The position numbers and the translations under genes are program-made. From contig CM037467.1 of assembly GCA_021014325.1 (NCBI GenBank), positions 14,843,273 through 14,907,272 on the forward strand: a stretch of DNA of 64,000 nucleotides. The letters run 5' to 3'. The DNA is from Plazaster borealis. Lineage: Eukaryota; Echinodermata; Asteroidea; Forcipulatida; Labidiasteridae. Positions 1-12,903 of this stretch are shown in pieces; position 1 is the first letter of the stretch, and each line of letters starts with the position of its first letter. The notes under the pieces were generated by a model, which saw only the letters and a program-made list of their open reading frames with translations, was not told where the DNA came from and did not search any database.

Positions 1-1429
1 TAACCAAACTATTGTATGATTTTATTGTATCCATGTTACTAAAAACATTAAAATCTGATAACTAATTTTCGAAAGCTGTAGTATTTCTCAACTTTGGTTT
101 ATGACGGGACATGTAACAATCTTGTATCTTTCATACAGATACACAGGCTAGTGTTTGTTTAAAGATGAGACTATGCAAGTCTTGAGCATATTTGAACGTT
201 TGTCCACCATTTTGTTTCCTTCCTACGATAAACCAATCAATATACGTAAGACTTGCTGGGACTCTTATCCTCTCTTCAATTTATTATTCTTATCAGTTGA
301 ATTACAGCAACCCTGCATACCCTGATGTATGTTTATATTGTTCATACTTTTAATGACAAGCTTTCAAACATTTTGTTTCTCTAAAGAGTTTTTCAGTTTT
401 TCTAGTTCAGTTAAAAGATGAACTTTTCTGATCAATACAAAGTGATGGTGTTGATTTTTAATTTGTTTTGTTATTAATGAGTTAAAAGAGAAGTTTTCTT
501 TTTGTTTTGTACAAGTTAAATTAGATGTTTAAACCTCAGCTCTTTTATTCAGACTGTAGTAAGAGGAACACCTTGTTTAACTCACAAGATTTATTTTTTA
601 GCTTCACAGAAATGTTTCTTTGCTTCCTCAAATCATTCACAATTATTTACATCATGGAATGAAGTAAAGGTAATCTAATGACAATGATTTAAGATGATTT
701 AAAATATTTCGTACTACACTTTTGCCTATGATATTATCTGACTTTAAGAATATACATTTTTATTGATTAGCAAGGGGTTGATAGGATAAGTATACTATTT
801 TTGTGATTTATGCATTATTTATCTTACAGACATTGTGCCATTTATATGTAGGCTAGACCTTAATGTAGTGGTATAACAACTATTTTAGAAATCCAAAATG
901 CTATTTTCACAACCTTGCAAATATTTCACATATATTAACTGTTTTCATTTGTGAAGTTATTAAGCAATATTCTGGTTCTTAGTTTCAGCTAAACCACCAA
1001 ACTTTGTTTTTGAATGCGGCTATTTCAGCACATTTTACACAAGCTGAAGATGAGGTAATTGGATAGAAAAATAAATAGTTTTTGTACGCAAATTAATATT
1101 ATTGCAATTTCTCTAAATGTCTTTCTGAGATTTGATACTAAACTTATTATGATCCATCAGGTTTCCTACTGTAAAAAAGAAAATAAAGACAAATACTTGA
1201 TTGAAATTGGCATTGTTCTGTCATTCCAATGTTTTACTTTAATATTTTGTCTTGTTATTGATTTTTTCTAAAACTTAAATAACATGGTACATATTTAGTG
1301 CTAATCATGAATTGTTTTCTACCTTTGACATAAATCTATTCTGTACCCTGCTGATTTCCCTTGAGCATCTTCCAAAAACAATAAAAGATGTGTAAAAGAT
1401 TAATAATTAATTTTACAATTTAACCCAAC
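1..1429. other. gene-free AT-rich stretch
   Basis: No exon, RNA gene or recognisable element was seen. The reading frames are short and AT-rich and carry no family motif. Confidence 0.5.
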
Positions 1430-2400
1430 CGGATATGAAGACGACCGAACTGCCCAGTGGAAGGCGCTATGCACAATCATCTTTTTGTTAGCCATGTAAC
1501 ATTGAGGGCGCTACACCGATAGCTAATACAAGGATGAGCAGTGGGATAAAATTTGACAATAATGAACAAACATGAACATTTGAGAACAGTTCTTGTAATC
1601 CTTTTGCTGTGGCGTGTGTAAAAGTATAATTTATGCAAACTCCGCCCTTCAGTTATGAATAAGTGCAAGCAGGCATAATATTTGGTCCTTGGGAAAAAAG
1701 TAGGACAGTTTTATTGAGTACAACTACATGGGATGACCTACATATGGAGGCTTTTCTATATTCTTCAGACTACTTTATAACAATTTTGTCAACATGAATG
1801 CTAAGCCATATCCGAACTGGAGACCATGGCTAGATTTGCACGTCATCAGGCGTTGAAGTATAGTACATCCTCAACAACACCCTTAGCAATAGTAGCCGTA
1901 GCTGTAGCCGCTAATTCGGATACGGCCTTCCTTTTGAAAGTAACTTGTAAGCGCGATTGAGCAAAACGAAAGTTTTCCTTTTGGGAATTTGATTAAAACA
2001 GGAAAAATATGCCTGATTCTTTTGACATCCTACATTTATACAAAGATTATACATAGTGCCCTCAACGTCGAATAACTTAAAAGATTCTGAACTGTCCAAT
2101 ACAAGGCGCTATCATAAGCATGATATTTGGTCCTATGAAAAACAGTAGGGAAATCTTTTTGAACCTACATGTACACATGGTGCTTTAACGGACTTTAATA
2201 GGCTATTCAATTTCTTATTCACAGTTTTTCAGATTGTTCCTGGGGTAGTCAACATTTTTATTTTACACAATCCGGAGTAGCAGTAGGATCTGCAACTATT
2301 GAGCTTGAACAAATATGAACTGTTAAATATTCATAACAGTAATGGGATTCCTACAGACGCTCCGGCCAAATTCTGTAATGTATGAACTTTGCTCTTCTTT
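1430..2400. repeat. dispersed repeat, copy 1
   Basis: Blocks of this stretch recur at 11230-11720 in the same order. Shared pieces include GCGATTGAGCAAAACGAAAG, a tract reading ACAAAGATT followed by CATAG and GCCCTC, and a piece around GACCTACATATGGAGGCTTT. A shorter related piece lies near 15665-15790. It looks like an old non-coding interspersed repeat. No terminal repeats or coding content were found, so it is left unclassified. Confidence 0.5.
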
Positions 2401-2439
2401 TATGTTATCTCTGATACTCTGCCCATTTTTAGTTCGGTC

Positions 2440-3432
2440 TGCAAAAACTGGATCCCTCCCCCAACATGTTAACCCCTTCTAGTGGCATACTGTATCAATC
2501 TCAAACATGCATCCCACTTTGCTGTCACTCTGGATCCTCCATACCCCTTCTAGTGCCATACTGCATCAATCTCAAACATGCATCCCACTTTGCTGTCACT
2601 CTGGATCCTCCCCCGACATGTTACCTCTTCTAGTGCCATACTTCATCAATCTCAAACATGCATCCCACTTTGCTGTTACTCTGGATCCTCCCCCAACATG
2701 TTACCCCTTCTAGTGCCATACTGCATCAATCCCAAACACACAACACACTTTGCTGTCACTCTGGATCCTCCCCCGAGATGTTACCCCTTCTAGTGCCACT
2801 GAATCAATCTCAAACATGCATCCCACTTTGCTGTCACTCTGGATCCTCCTCCTACATGTTACCCCTTCTAGTGCCACTGCATCAATCCTAAACATGCATC
2901 CCACTTTGCTGTCACTCTGGTCCTCCCCCAACATGTTACCCCTTCTAGTGCCATACTGTATCAATCACAAACATGCATCCCACTTTGCTGTTGCTCTGGA
3001 TCCTCCCCCAACATGTTACCCCTTCTAGTGCCATACTGTATCAATCACAAACATGCATCCCACTTTGCTGTTGCTCTGGATCCTCCCCCAACATGTTACC
3101 CCTTCTAGTGCCATACTGTATCAATCACAAACATGCATCCCACTTTGCTGTTGCTCTGGATCCTCCCCCAACATGTTACCCCTTCTAGTGCCATACTGTA
3201 TCAATCACAAACATGCATCCCACTTTGCTGTCACTCTGGTCCTCCCCCAACATGTTACCCCTTCTAGTGCCATACTGTATCAATCACAAACATGCATCCC
3301 ACTTTGCTGTCGCTCTGGATCCTCCCCCAACATGTTACCCCTTCTAGAGCCATACTTTTTCAATCCCGAACATGCATCCCACTTTGCTGTCACTCTGGAT
3401 CCTCCCCCAACATGTTACCCCTTCTATAGTGC
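2440..3432. repeat. ~80-bp tandem repeat (minisatellite/satellite array)
   Basis: About 12 head-to-tail copies of an ~80-bp unit. Each contains CATGCATCCCACTTTGCTG, then CTCTGGATCCTCCCCCAACA, then CCCCTTCTAGTGCCATACTG. Copies start near 2506, 2577 (a short 71-bp unit), 2657, 2737, 2815, 2894, 2972, 3052, 3132, 3212, 3291 and 3371. The four copies at 2960-3220 are almost identical, suggesting recent expansion in the centre. Because 80 is not a multiple of 3, the long open frames across the array are by-products and not genes. Confidence 0.93.
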
Positions 3433-3566
3433 CATCACGTACTGTGTCAACCCACTAACACCAATATACATCTTCCCCACTCATCCAAACTGTATCTCAT
3501 ATATCTGACATCTTGACATGTCCTCTCCATCTTGACATGTCCTCTTACCCCTCTGGATCCTATCAG

Positions 3567-3982
3567 TAATAATAATAATAATACGCAGTTCTTATATATA
3601 GCGCTTTATACTCCCGATGGGTGTCTCAAAGCGCTCAGTATTTTTCCTACAAGGTAAGTGGAGTTATGTTGAAGTATGAGACCTATTCCTTTGTATAGCA
3701 CCATGTAATGGTTTACAAGGTGCTGTGGCGCAATATGCAGCCAATCAAACTAGGAACACCGGGGCGAACCCCTTTTCTTTACGATAAGTGCACTGGGTTC
3801 TTTTACGTGCATTACACAACACACGTGACCTACGGCTCAACGTCCCATCTGAAGGACGAAGCATGTGGTTAAGTGTCTTGCTTAAGGACACAAGTGTCAC
3901 GACTGGGATTCGAACCCACACATTGCTGATAAGAAACACCAGAGCTTGAGTTCGGTGTTCTTATCCGCTCGGCCCTTATCAG
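3567..3982 (-). mobile_element. tRNA-derived SINE, family 1
   Basis: Read on the minus strand, the tRNA-like head sits at the high-coordinate end, with an A-box-like GGCCGAGCGG near 3972 and a B-box GGGTTCGAATCCC near 3910-3922. The body contains AGCGCTTTGAGACACC and TATATAGCGC-like sequence. The 3' end is an (ATT)n tail (plus-strand AAT repeat at 3567-3583). Full or partial relatives lie at 19379-19716, 47935-48277, 38026-38155, 14380-14515 and 29838-29885. The family assignment by structure is firm, but no database name was checked. Confidence 0.8.
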
Positions 3983-3985
3983 CAC

Positions 3986-5944
3986 CCCCTCCCCTGTCTC
4001 CCTTTAATGGAACTTAGCTGTCTGAGGTTGAAGTCATAAACAGAGTTGCTGAGATGCAAGACATGCATGATGTGGTTTGAAAGATTCATCATAACCCAAA
4101 GACTGTAATTTGTTGATCCGTGCCTATAGAGTAATTCTTCTTTGGTTGAGTTTATATTGCAGTAGGTACACTCAAGATGACAACGCCTCAGTTCTAATGA
4201 GAGATGCACAAGCTCAGCTGAAGAGAACACTTGGCATCCGTCTTTTTTGCTTTTTTTTCATCTTCTTTCTGCATCAAGCAACATCAACTCTGTAATTTAT
4301 AGAATTCTAGGGTATTGAGGTAGGCTTGCTACTAATAATACATGTTGTTAGAGGGCCTGTTTGCACAACATTTACAGGACATCATCGTCAATTTGATTCT
4401 TAACCACACGTACCAACGACTGCGTTTAATCATACAGTACGTATGCCAATAACATTTTTAACGAGTACAAAAGTGAAAAAAGTATTCCGACAATGTCTTG
4501 TATAATTATATGTGTAAACAGACCTTTACTGTATACGTAGTTCCTGTGATTCTTTTTTTTTTACTTACTTTCAACTAGATTCAAACAAAATGCAAACAAA
4601 GCTAACATTGACAGTGTGTCATATCTAAAGGGAATGTGTATCATCTCAGATCTGTAATCATAAAACATCCCTTCAAAATTGATAACGGTCCTACTTTATA
4701 GAAACGACATGTTTTCTGAACAAACTCAATTAGATCAGCTATGATGTCCTTATTCATTAGATTAGTATGTAGATGTTTAGCATTGACCTAGCCTTATATC
4801 ATGTTGTTAAAGTTTGCTGAGGTTAGAGTGCTGAAGGGTCTTTCAAAGTAAGAAACAAATTTTGTTCTCCGCTATGAATTACAGAAAAATCATAACAAAT
4901 TTGTCACTTATCAAAAAGAACGTTTTCCTCAGTAGCCATTTTTGTCTGGCACCCTGTCTCCAAACGAACATACTAATGCAAACACAGACCGTAACTGGTA
5001 GATGACTATAGGTACCAGACTAATATTGCGTTGTGGAATTAAATTAGTTAATTATGTAAAACATGTCAAAATTTGTCTTGAAGGTTAAGAGAAGTAGTAA
5101 GAAATAGAGTACCCCATTCATTTTGCAATAACAAAACCTTGGAGTTAAACATTAGATGTTACAAAGTATTACCTTACAGTATAGATAAAGCTGTCGCTGG
5201 ACGACAAACTTGGAATTTTTCATTTAAGTTTTTCTTTGCCAGAGCTAAGTTGTAAATACATGTAAATCATGGTTATCAATTACTTTTTAACTTATTTTCT
5301 AATTTAAATATGCCTTTTGCCATCCTATATGTATAAGGTTTTTTAGTTGAATATTTTTTTAAAATGTAATGTAGAACGTTGTAGGCCCCTAAACTGGAAG
5401 GATTTGATTGAATAAGCTTCTTAAAAGTAACTCTGTGTAATAAAATGATGTAAATACAGAAATGTTTGTATGGAAATGATGTTAAAACACTTAAAAAGGC
5501 ATATTATTACTGTTTTAATAATTTTCTAGGGCTTTTTGTGACCGCAATGTGTGTAATTTATGTAGTAGATCAATTGAAGCATCATACGAAGCACTAAGGG
5601 GTGCTTCAGAGTTTTTACTTTTCCAAAATTGTGCTTTTTAGTGGACTTTTAGCACCAAAAATAAAATTTTGTAATGTTTTTTTTTATGAAAATGGAAAAT
5701 AATTAACGAGCGTGCGTTTCAGCCGATTTTAAGAAAATGAAAGACCGTTAATTTTTTGTTTTTCGATTTTTTTTATATTTTTTTTTTATAAAAAAAATTA
5801 CAAAAATTATTACAAATAAATTGTCCACCCTCCCCCCTCTCTCTCTCTCCTTGTCCACCTCTCCCCTCCTTCTTTCGTCCTGTCCGGTCCCGTCTTGTGC
5901 GTGCGTGGTGCTTGTTAGTGCGTGCGTGTTAGTGCATGTTATTA
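3986..5944. other. gene-free stretch
   Basis: No gene was seen. The part from 5640 to 5820 is very T/A-rich, and a CT-rich simple tract lies at about 5826-5880. Confidence 0.5.
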
Positions 5945-5974
5945 TACCTTGTACCTTTATTCTTACCTTGTGTC

Positions 5975-6052
5975 CTTGCCGGGATTCGAACCCATGCAGG
6001 TGTTCCGATGCTCTCCCCGTGCGTGACCTTGTCCACTAGGCCATCCACTACA
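5975..6052 (-). mobile_element. tRNA-like SINE head
   Basis: On the minus strand the sequence has an A-box-like TGGCCTAGTGGAC near 6040 and a B-box GGGTTCGAATCCC near 5981-5993, the spacing of a tRNA-derived promoter. The predicted cloverleaf is not convincing, so a tRNA-derived repeat is likelier than a functional tRNA gene. Confidence 0.55.
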
Positions 6053-6146
6053 GACGTGTAGACCAATACTTTTTAACCGTGATGAATATTACTTAGAACC
6101 ACGTGATGTATGTACGATGATACAAATAAAATATCCAGTGTAAAGG

Positions 6147-6235
6147 GCGCCCTCTGTTAAATATAAAGGGCGCCCTCTGTTGATTATAAAGGGCGCCCTC
6201 TGTCGATTATAAAGGGCGACCTCTATAAATTTAAA
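6147..6235. repeat. four tandem ~22-bp units with GGGCGCCCTCT
   Basis: Four consecutive units share the core AAAGGGCGCCCTCTGT, separated by short A/T spacers; the fourth reads GGGCGACCTCT. The core contains a self-complementary GGGCGCCC and is GC-rich within an AT-rich setting. The reverse core CAGAGGGCGC resembles half of a vertebrate CTCF motif, but no function is claimed. Confidence 0.8.
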
Positions 6236-6239
6236 ATAC

Positions 6240-7262
6240 CGCATTGAAAAATTTGTTTTCCCCTTATAATGAAAATAATATTATTTCCACTAGATAACGT
6301 TTATATTTTATGTTTCTTCTCTAGTTGTTTAAGTTTTTTTAAGCAGACCAATTCTGTGCTCTCTTAGTTAAATTAAAATTGACAAGTTAAAAAGATAATA
6401 AATTCACAAAAACCAATCGGGAAAGTTTAGATGCTGAAAGTGTACCCTTTTATTTAAAACATTGCTCATACAAAAATAAAAATTACAGTTTTTATAAGTA
6501 ATGTCAAAAGCGTTTGCATTGTTTTTCTTTTTAAATTAAAATATTAAAAGCTTTCAAATGAACAATTGTATAAAAACTTTCCACCAGATGTTTCTACATA
6601 AATCAGACGTCATAAATAGTTGAACAATAATTTTCAACATATAATAAATGCATATTTTTAAATAAATAAATGCATATTTTTAAAACTTGAAGATTGGTCG
6701 AACTTGTGAAACATTTTTTATGTCGTATTATTTTTCTAAACTGATATAATTATAAAATTTTTGCTTGGATATTTCATGAGCCATTACTTCATTGTTTGCC
6801 ATAAATAAATAACAACCTAAGAAACGATCCACAGAACTTGGACCCTTTACATCAATAACCATATCCAATATTAACTTGAATCCAGACTTAATAAATGTAT
6901 TGATATAATATTCTTCACAATTTTATGCTCTAGAGTTGGAATCCAATGCAAAGTTCTACAGAGCCAGAACAGTATTTATCCTCCAGTCTGATGGAGAATG
7001 TCAGGTGTTCCATCTGAAATATCATCAACGTGACTTCTACATTGTTCATAGTTTTGTTTCTGCAGAGTATCTGCTTTCATCAGCATGATTCACTACTGCG
7101 GTATGTCAGTTAATGCAAGGTTGTTGTTGCATTCTACAGATGGCTACAGAGCGGCATTCCTTTCTTCTTGTAAATTCCAAAACTCCCCATGAGACCAAGG
7201 GACTATTCCTGTACACAGAAGAACAAAAAATATATTTATTACAACATAAATTCTTTTCCATT
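6240..7262. other. gene-free AT-rich stretch
   Basis: No gene was seen. A short direct repeat of ATAAATGCATATTTTTAAA occurs at about 6645-6682. Confidence 0.5.
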
Positions 7263-7863
7263 TAACCCTTTCAGCCCCAAGTTCTTCTGACATAAACAAC
7301 TGCTGGGGCCCACGTTGTTTGACCACTCAAGCGTGAAGCACACATTCTCACACAACAGGAAGCTTGTGTTGAAAGATCGATTTTACAAACTCTATTATTA
7401 CCTTGAAGATTTCATTTTTGAGCATCATAAGTAATAAAAATTCTCTTACTTATTGAATTTCCTTTCATATAATTTGAAAATCATTGAAATCAGCCAATAA
7501 ATGTCCAAGTTCTTGGTCTTTGTTTCCCCAGTGTGTTCTGTAAACCCAAACACTTTTTTGCACACAACCATATGGCGCTCCATAGGTGTTTGGCATTTCG
7601 GATCTTTCCACTCCAATTTGAAGTGATTGCATAATAGCAACACCATTGTATTTTACCATCATTTGAAAGATCTGATCTTTCTCTTTCCAATGATGGTAAG
7701 CTTGGGTATGAACATGGACAAAACCACAGCTGTTTAACAAATGGCCTTTGTGCTCAGGCTTGAGTGCTTTTTTGTGTGTTACCTTGGGCGACTATAGTCG
7801 ACATTGGGGCTCAAGCAGGGTATAGTGCACAGTCGACTAAAGTCGCCATTGGGGCTGAAAGGG
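7263..7863. mobile_element. piggyBac-like non-autonomous element (probable)
   Basis: The left end reads TTAA then CCCTTTCAGCCCCAAG. The right end near 7848-7863 is its inverse, TTGGGGCTGAAAGGG, followed by an imperfect target copy (ATAT in place of TTAA). Terminal CCC with a TTAA target is the hallmark of piggyBac-type elements. Near the right end a subterminal block, GTCGACATTGGGGCT then GTCGCCATTGGGGCT, is repeated twice. The internal minus-strand open frame at 7465-7740 has no transposase motif that I can recognise. Confidence 0.5.
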
Positions 7864-9001
7864 ATATTGTAAAAAAGGAACAGCAAACTGATTATTGTCT
7901 TTACAAACATCGTTATATGGGTTTATCGTTCTGTAACCTCCCGGTCACCCCCCCCCCCCCAACACATACACAAAAAGCAACAAAAAAGAAAAGAAAAAAC
8001 AAACCAGGAACTTGTTTGCCTCTTATTGATTTTTTATGAAGGAGTACTATTGCCTAAATTCTGAAACAATAACAAATTTGTAATACTGAGTTTTACTTAC
8101 TATAAAGAAAAAGTGTTTGTTTGTTAAAAAATTAAAATAAACCATGCACAAATTTTGATAAGAAAAGATTTAAAGAGAGAAAGTGTATGTTTCTCAAAAG
8201 AGAAAAAAAGGTAATGATTTTTACCTGTGAAACATAGTGCACACCTTGTTGTCATTCACTTCTGGCGATGTCTCTCCATCAACTGGTTCTTTTCTGAGAT
8301 GCCTCCACTCTTGATCAACCTCTGCCTCATCTCACAGCTTCATCACTACAGGTGAGCTCCTCACAGTAATCTGACTGTCTTTCCAACAACTACACTCTGA
8401 ATCCTCCAGTAGAGTTAGCTTTCTCAGATGTTGGCAGACTTGCTATAAATCCAATCATACAAGTACGACTGCTGAGAAAGAAAACAAAAGTACAAAAATA
8501 AATAACAACTAATTCAGGATCTAAAGGTCATGAACAAAAAAGATAAAAGAACATGCCCAGATCAAGTACTGAGACACAAAAACAAAAGCCTTTGAATAAA
8601 CGAACAGTCCTCACTCGACGATCAGTCCAAAGAAAAGTTATTTTTAAAATACATGGAAAATATGCTGAATCTGACCTTCTTCGAGTTAGTGCTGGCTGAA
8701 GACCAGAACAATTTGAACTATCATTGATAGTATCAATGACCATTTTGAAAACGTAGCGTTTACAGACTTTTACGGAGGCACAAAATGTGTGACTCCTATA
8801 ACTATATAAGGCTCATGGGGAAGCCTTAGTTCTAGAAGTAAATCTGACCCACACTTTGTTTTTGTACTGTATACTCCTAGAGTCCTAGAACTATTGAATG
8901 ATTTATTTGTACGAACCTCCTACCATTCTTCTATCTAGGTACAACCATACAACCATAACTACTACTAATACAACATGTACGTTTTTTGTTTACATTTGAC
9001 T
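7864..9001. other. stretch without supported gene
   Basis: A poly-C run lies at 7950-7960. A stretch at about 8223-8470 looks mildly exon-like on the minus strand (donor-like site at 8223), but it has an in-frame stop and no family match, so no gene is called. Confidence 0.4.
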
Positions 9002-9321
9002 TTAAAGGCCCTGTACACTATTGGTAAAATCGAAAAACACAATGTTCACAGATTCACACATAACTTACATGATTTAAAGTAAGTAATGATAGAAAGGGTT
9101 CCTTAAAATATTTCTGCCTAAAATGCTATCGTTTCTGAGAAATGAGTAAAACAATAGTTTTTATCACACGCGACAATTTGAAAAAACAGAAAACACATAA
9201 GGTCTCTTTTCACTATTTTCTCGTGACCTCGATGACCAATTAAGCTCAAACTTTCACAGGTTTGTTTGTTCATGCATATGCTGAATTTTGAGCTTTTACC
9301 AAAAGTGTATAATACCTTTAA
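9002..9321. mobile_element. MITE, related to the 15.2 and 40.7 kb copies
   Basis: The ends are inverted: AAAGGCCCTGTACACTATTG on the left and AAGTGTATAATACCTTTAA on the right. The interior shares GACCTCGATGACCAATTAAG and the tract leading to TTTCACAGGTTTGT with the elements at 15236-15610 and 40675-41050. It has no coding capacity. This is the most diverged of the copies. Confidence 0.7.
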
Positions 9322-11229
9322 GAGATGATGTGGACAACGTTACAGATAGAAAACAAGAAGAATCTACCTATATCACTCTAAAAACATACCTTTATAAAAT
9401 CCAGTGATACTCCTGCCTTTGATGAACAGCCAGATAAGTACAGCGTCATGGTTTGTATCAAAATGGAAATTTTTAAGTAGAAATTTGGGCCACCGAATTG
9501 ACATCGAAACTCCCTCCATGTAAACTGTTTTAAAGTGAACTAGTGAGGGCGCACTTCATAAACAAACCAATTTAAAGGGGCTATGCAAGTTACTTTTTGA
9601 AGGAGAAATAAATACAACATCAAAATTATAAATTATTAATTAGTAATTATTTAACATAACAACAACAGATTTTATCGCCACATACTCATACATCCATGAT
9701 AAATCAAATTACGGGAAGAAAATAATATGAAGACACAGTAAAACCTCTTTTTGATTACGAAATTGCAGCAGGAAAGACCCCAAACAATTTGTTTTTTTGC
9801 TCAATCGAAATAAATCTGGCATATATCATTAATGAATATTCATAAGGGCCAACCTAAAAACAATTTATGGTTATCATCCAGAAAATACTAGGGCGTTTTG
9901 CCTAGACTGCACCCTGTGTCATAGTGCATGGAATTGTGACCCATATTTGTTCGTGGCGAACCACTATATTGTGTGATTTATTATTTGTTTTCACAATGGA
10001 CCTCATGCATGACGTCACCAGACCGCCATCTTAGATGTAAAACAATGATGAAACAATGGAAACATGCGCAGCTCAAGATGGGCCAATTATCAGCAACCTT
10101 CTTTCCTCTGGCCGAGGGTGCCCGAATCAAATTTTTAAATATCGTCTATAGGGAACTTATTTTCAATATTTTGAAGGAACGTGTGTAGCCCTTCTAGGCT
10201 GTTTGACGATGGCTGTTCCGTAAAATTAGTCAATTTAAGTTGGTGCTTCCTTTTGAAACTTTGGACCCCCAAAATTTAGTTTTTATTGTTCAAAAGTAAC
10301 CCCATATCAAAGACGATTTATTTATAAGCAAACAGCACAGACAAACAATGAGCCAAAAATACAAGAATAAGTTGTCAATAATGTTTATTGTCAGACATCA
10401 TTTTAATAATTACAACAAGACGGTTCATGGATTCATTCAGCCAAATTAATGATATCAAAGAGAGGACAAAGTTTGTCCAATTTTATTCCACAAGCGCTTA
10501 ATTTGTATACCTCTGAAAAACGTTCCATCTGTGCATGAGATGCGCATACAATTAAACAACAAAATGAGACCTAAAATTAACAGTATTAGCCTTAGAAGCT
10601 TAAAATTGCATTCACTATTGTCCAGTTTTTAACATTTTTTTCTTTTCTTCAAATACCATGTAAACATTTCTAGATCCATCTCCACTGCCATGAAAGATAA
10701 GTGTTTCGATCTCCATTGTATTATTATGAGAGATTAGTGTTGCGGTTTTTTTTTATATCAGCCAATAACGTGGAGCCAAGAACATGACGCAAGTTAGCTG
10801 GGAAAAGCCCTCGATCAAAACTTATTTCAAAGTTGAAAATAGTATTATGGCTTATAATTTATATCAAATACAGTCATTTCCACAGTCTTTGAATGGAGGC
10901 AAGTTACAGTGTGAACGTTTTTTTTATCATCGCATCATTAATTCAATTAATATTGTATTATTACTTTGTGAAAAGATGAAAGACGCCTATTTGATTTTGC
11001 GTCCAAAACACCCAAATCAAATTATTCAAAGGTTAATTAAAATCTGAATGTCTGCATAGATACCAGTTTGGTCCATCCAATGAATGGTTGGGAATCAGGT
11101 TTTAATTATTCAGTGAATTCTGCCCTTAGAGTGTATTCTTCAATACCATAGACCATAGAGCAAGGAACAGACTCTATGCATAGACTCACAAGAAAGCAAT
11201 ATTTTCAACAATTTGCAAAAAGCAGGATA
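9322..11229. other. gene-free stretch
   Basis: No gene was seen. A short GC-richer patch near 10005-10090 contains GACGTCACC and CCGCCATCTT, which resemble common promoter motifs, but no transcript can be traced from it. Confidence 0.4.
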
Positions 11230-11720
11230 TCATGATACCTGCTTGTTTAAAAGTAACTCGAAAGTGCGATTGAGCAAAACGAAAGCTTTCCTTTTTGTGC
11301 AGGCATGTTACTTGGCCCTTGGGAAAATGTTATTGAGTACAAGGACTGACCTACATATGGAGGCTTTTATAGATTTTTCAGGCTATTAATTTTTCTAAGG
11401 GAAAAAAATCGGGAATCAGATTAAAATAGAAAAAATATGCTACATTCTGTTAACATCCTACTTTATACAAAGATTGTGCATAGCGCCCTCATTCTTGAAT
11501 AACTTTAAACATTCTGAACTGCCCAATACTAGACTTTAATAGGCTATACACGGACGCTCTGGCCAAGCTGGCCCAATTCTGTAATGTAGGCACTTCACTT
11601 TTGTTAATTTCCACTGATACTCTGCCCTTTTTTATTTGTCAGCAAATCCTCGGCCCCGAGTATTAAGACCCCTGCCTGTGGAAATGGATCATGAATAGCG
11701 CCCTCAACGTTTGAAAAAAC
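11230..11720. repeat. dispersed repeat, copy 2
   Basis: This is the second copy of the interspersed sequence at 1430-2400, with the same blocks in the same order and several indels. Confidence 0.5.
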
Positions 11721-11735
11721 ATGATAAGCAGATTT

Positions 11736-11741
11736 TTTATT
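11736..11741 (-). terminator. candidate poly(A) signal for the 12.9-28.1 kb gene
   Basis: AATAAA on the minus strand lies about 1.16 kb beyond the stop codon at 12904-12906. The hexamer is common by chance in AT-rich DNA, so its use is an inference. Confidence 0.2.
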
Positions 11742-12658
11742 TCATTTTATATCATTCAAATAGTTATTTTGTTACATGACGGAATCATTGACAAGATCAA
11801 AACACAAAATGTATACAAGTAAACATGTTTAAACAGATAGCACACAAAAGGAATTGGTGTTAATAAATGTGCTGTGAGAAATTCACCAAAAATACAATTT
11901 TTAAACATTAAAACCTCTACATGCAATAATAAAATGCTGTTTTTAAAAAGTAGCTTTATAATCTTTTAAGTGTGTGTTAAAAAATATGACATGTTCCATT
12001 GTACTCACAACCATTACAACTGTTAACTTAAGTGCTCTAGTGCAATAGGCATATTTAGTACCAAAATGAAAAACAACAAAATAAATCCAATAAACAACCA
12101 TTTCTGAGGTAGAATTTACAACAAAACATACTTAATACTACGAGGAGCTATATATATACAGATAATATCAAGGTTTTTTTTGATAAGATGTCACTTCAAT
12201 TTATAAGAATATATTGTACTTTGGTCACACTTTATAAGTTATATTAAAAGTAATCTTTTGTAACAGTTAAAGCACTTCCATACCCGTTTGGGATTTTGTC
12301 TATAAAACAATTACTTTGTGGGAAATTAATTAAAGCACACCAGAGAAAACAACCTCAACACTCACACACTTACAAACTTAAGTACATACTTTAATTTGAC
12401 CATGAGGGTATGACGCCTCTAGGTCATGTTACTTTGAGGTTACACCTTGCAACCATAACATGATGTGACCCATAGCATTAACCTGGAGTTTAACCTAGAA
12501 GACATTTTGTCCATTTTATTGAATTCATTTTACAGAATTGGACTGTCAGTTTAAAAAGAAAAACAATTTATTTGTCAAACAGACCAAATGAATAATTGAC
12601 TTATAAAGTAGTGCACTAGTTTAAAGTCAAGTATTTTAAAAGCGCACTACAATGCAGT

Positions 12659-12830
12659 CATGATCAAACAGGCCTGTGGCTGTACATGGAATTATGAACT
12701 CTCACTCGCAGTTACTGCACGCACACGCCCTCCCTCCATATCATATCTATGGAGAGCGTTCGCGCACATGCAGTAACTGGGTGAGACCTCATAGTTCCAC
12801 GTACAGCAACAGGCCTGCTTTGATCATGAT
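12659..12830. mobile_element. foldback element in the 3' flank of the ABCB gene
   Basis: Two ~80-bp arms are imperfect inverse copies. The left arm runs from TCATGATCAAACAGGCCTG to CACACGCCCTCCCTCCAT. The right arm runs from ATGGAGAGCGTTCGCGCA to AGGCCTGCTTTGATCATGA. It ends 73 bp beyond the stop codon at 12904, so it probably lies in the 3' UTR, where it would form a long hairpin in the RNA. Confidence 0.8.
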
Positions 12831-12903
12831 GACACGGCCCCTTTAAAGGAAAATACATTTTGTTCTTGAAGGTAATATCTAAATAAACGAACCTTAATAG
12901 CAA

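Noticed and set aside
2507..3508. Several overlapping open frames of 70-150 codons
   Set aside because: They are produced by the 80-bp tandem array, shift frame with each unit and show no codon constraint.
5821..6039. Plus-strand frame rich in Ser, Leu and Cys
   Set aside because: It is a translation of a CT-rich simple tract followed by a SINE head.
7465..7740. 91-codon minus-strand frame inside the piggyBac-like element
   Set aside because: No DDE transposase or cysteine-rich domain motif could be identified.
8223..8470. Possible exon on the minus strand with a donor-like site
   Set aside because: It has an in-frame stop in the most plausible frame, no partner exon and no protein similarity.
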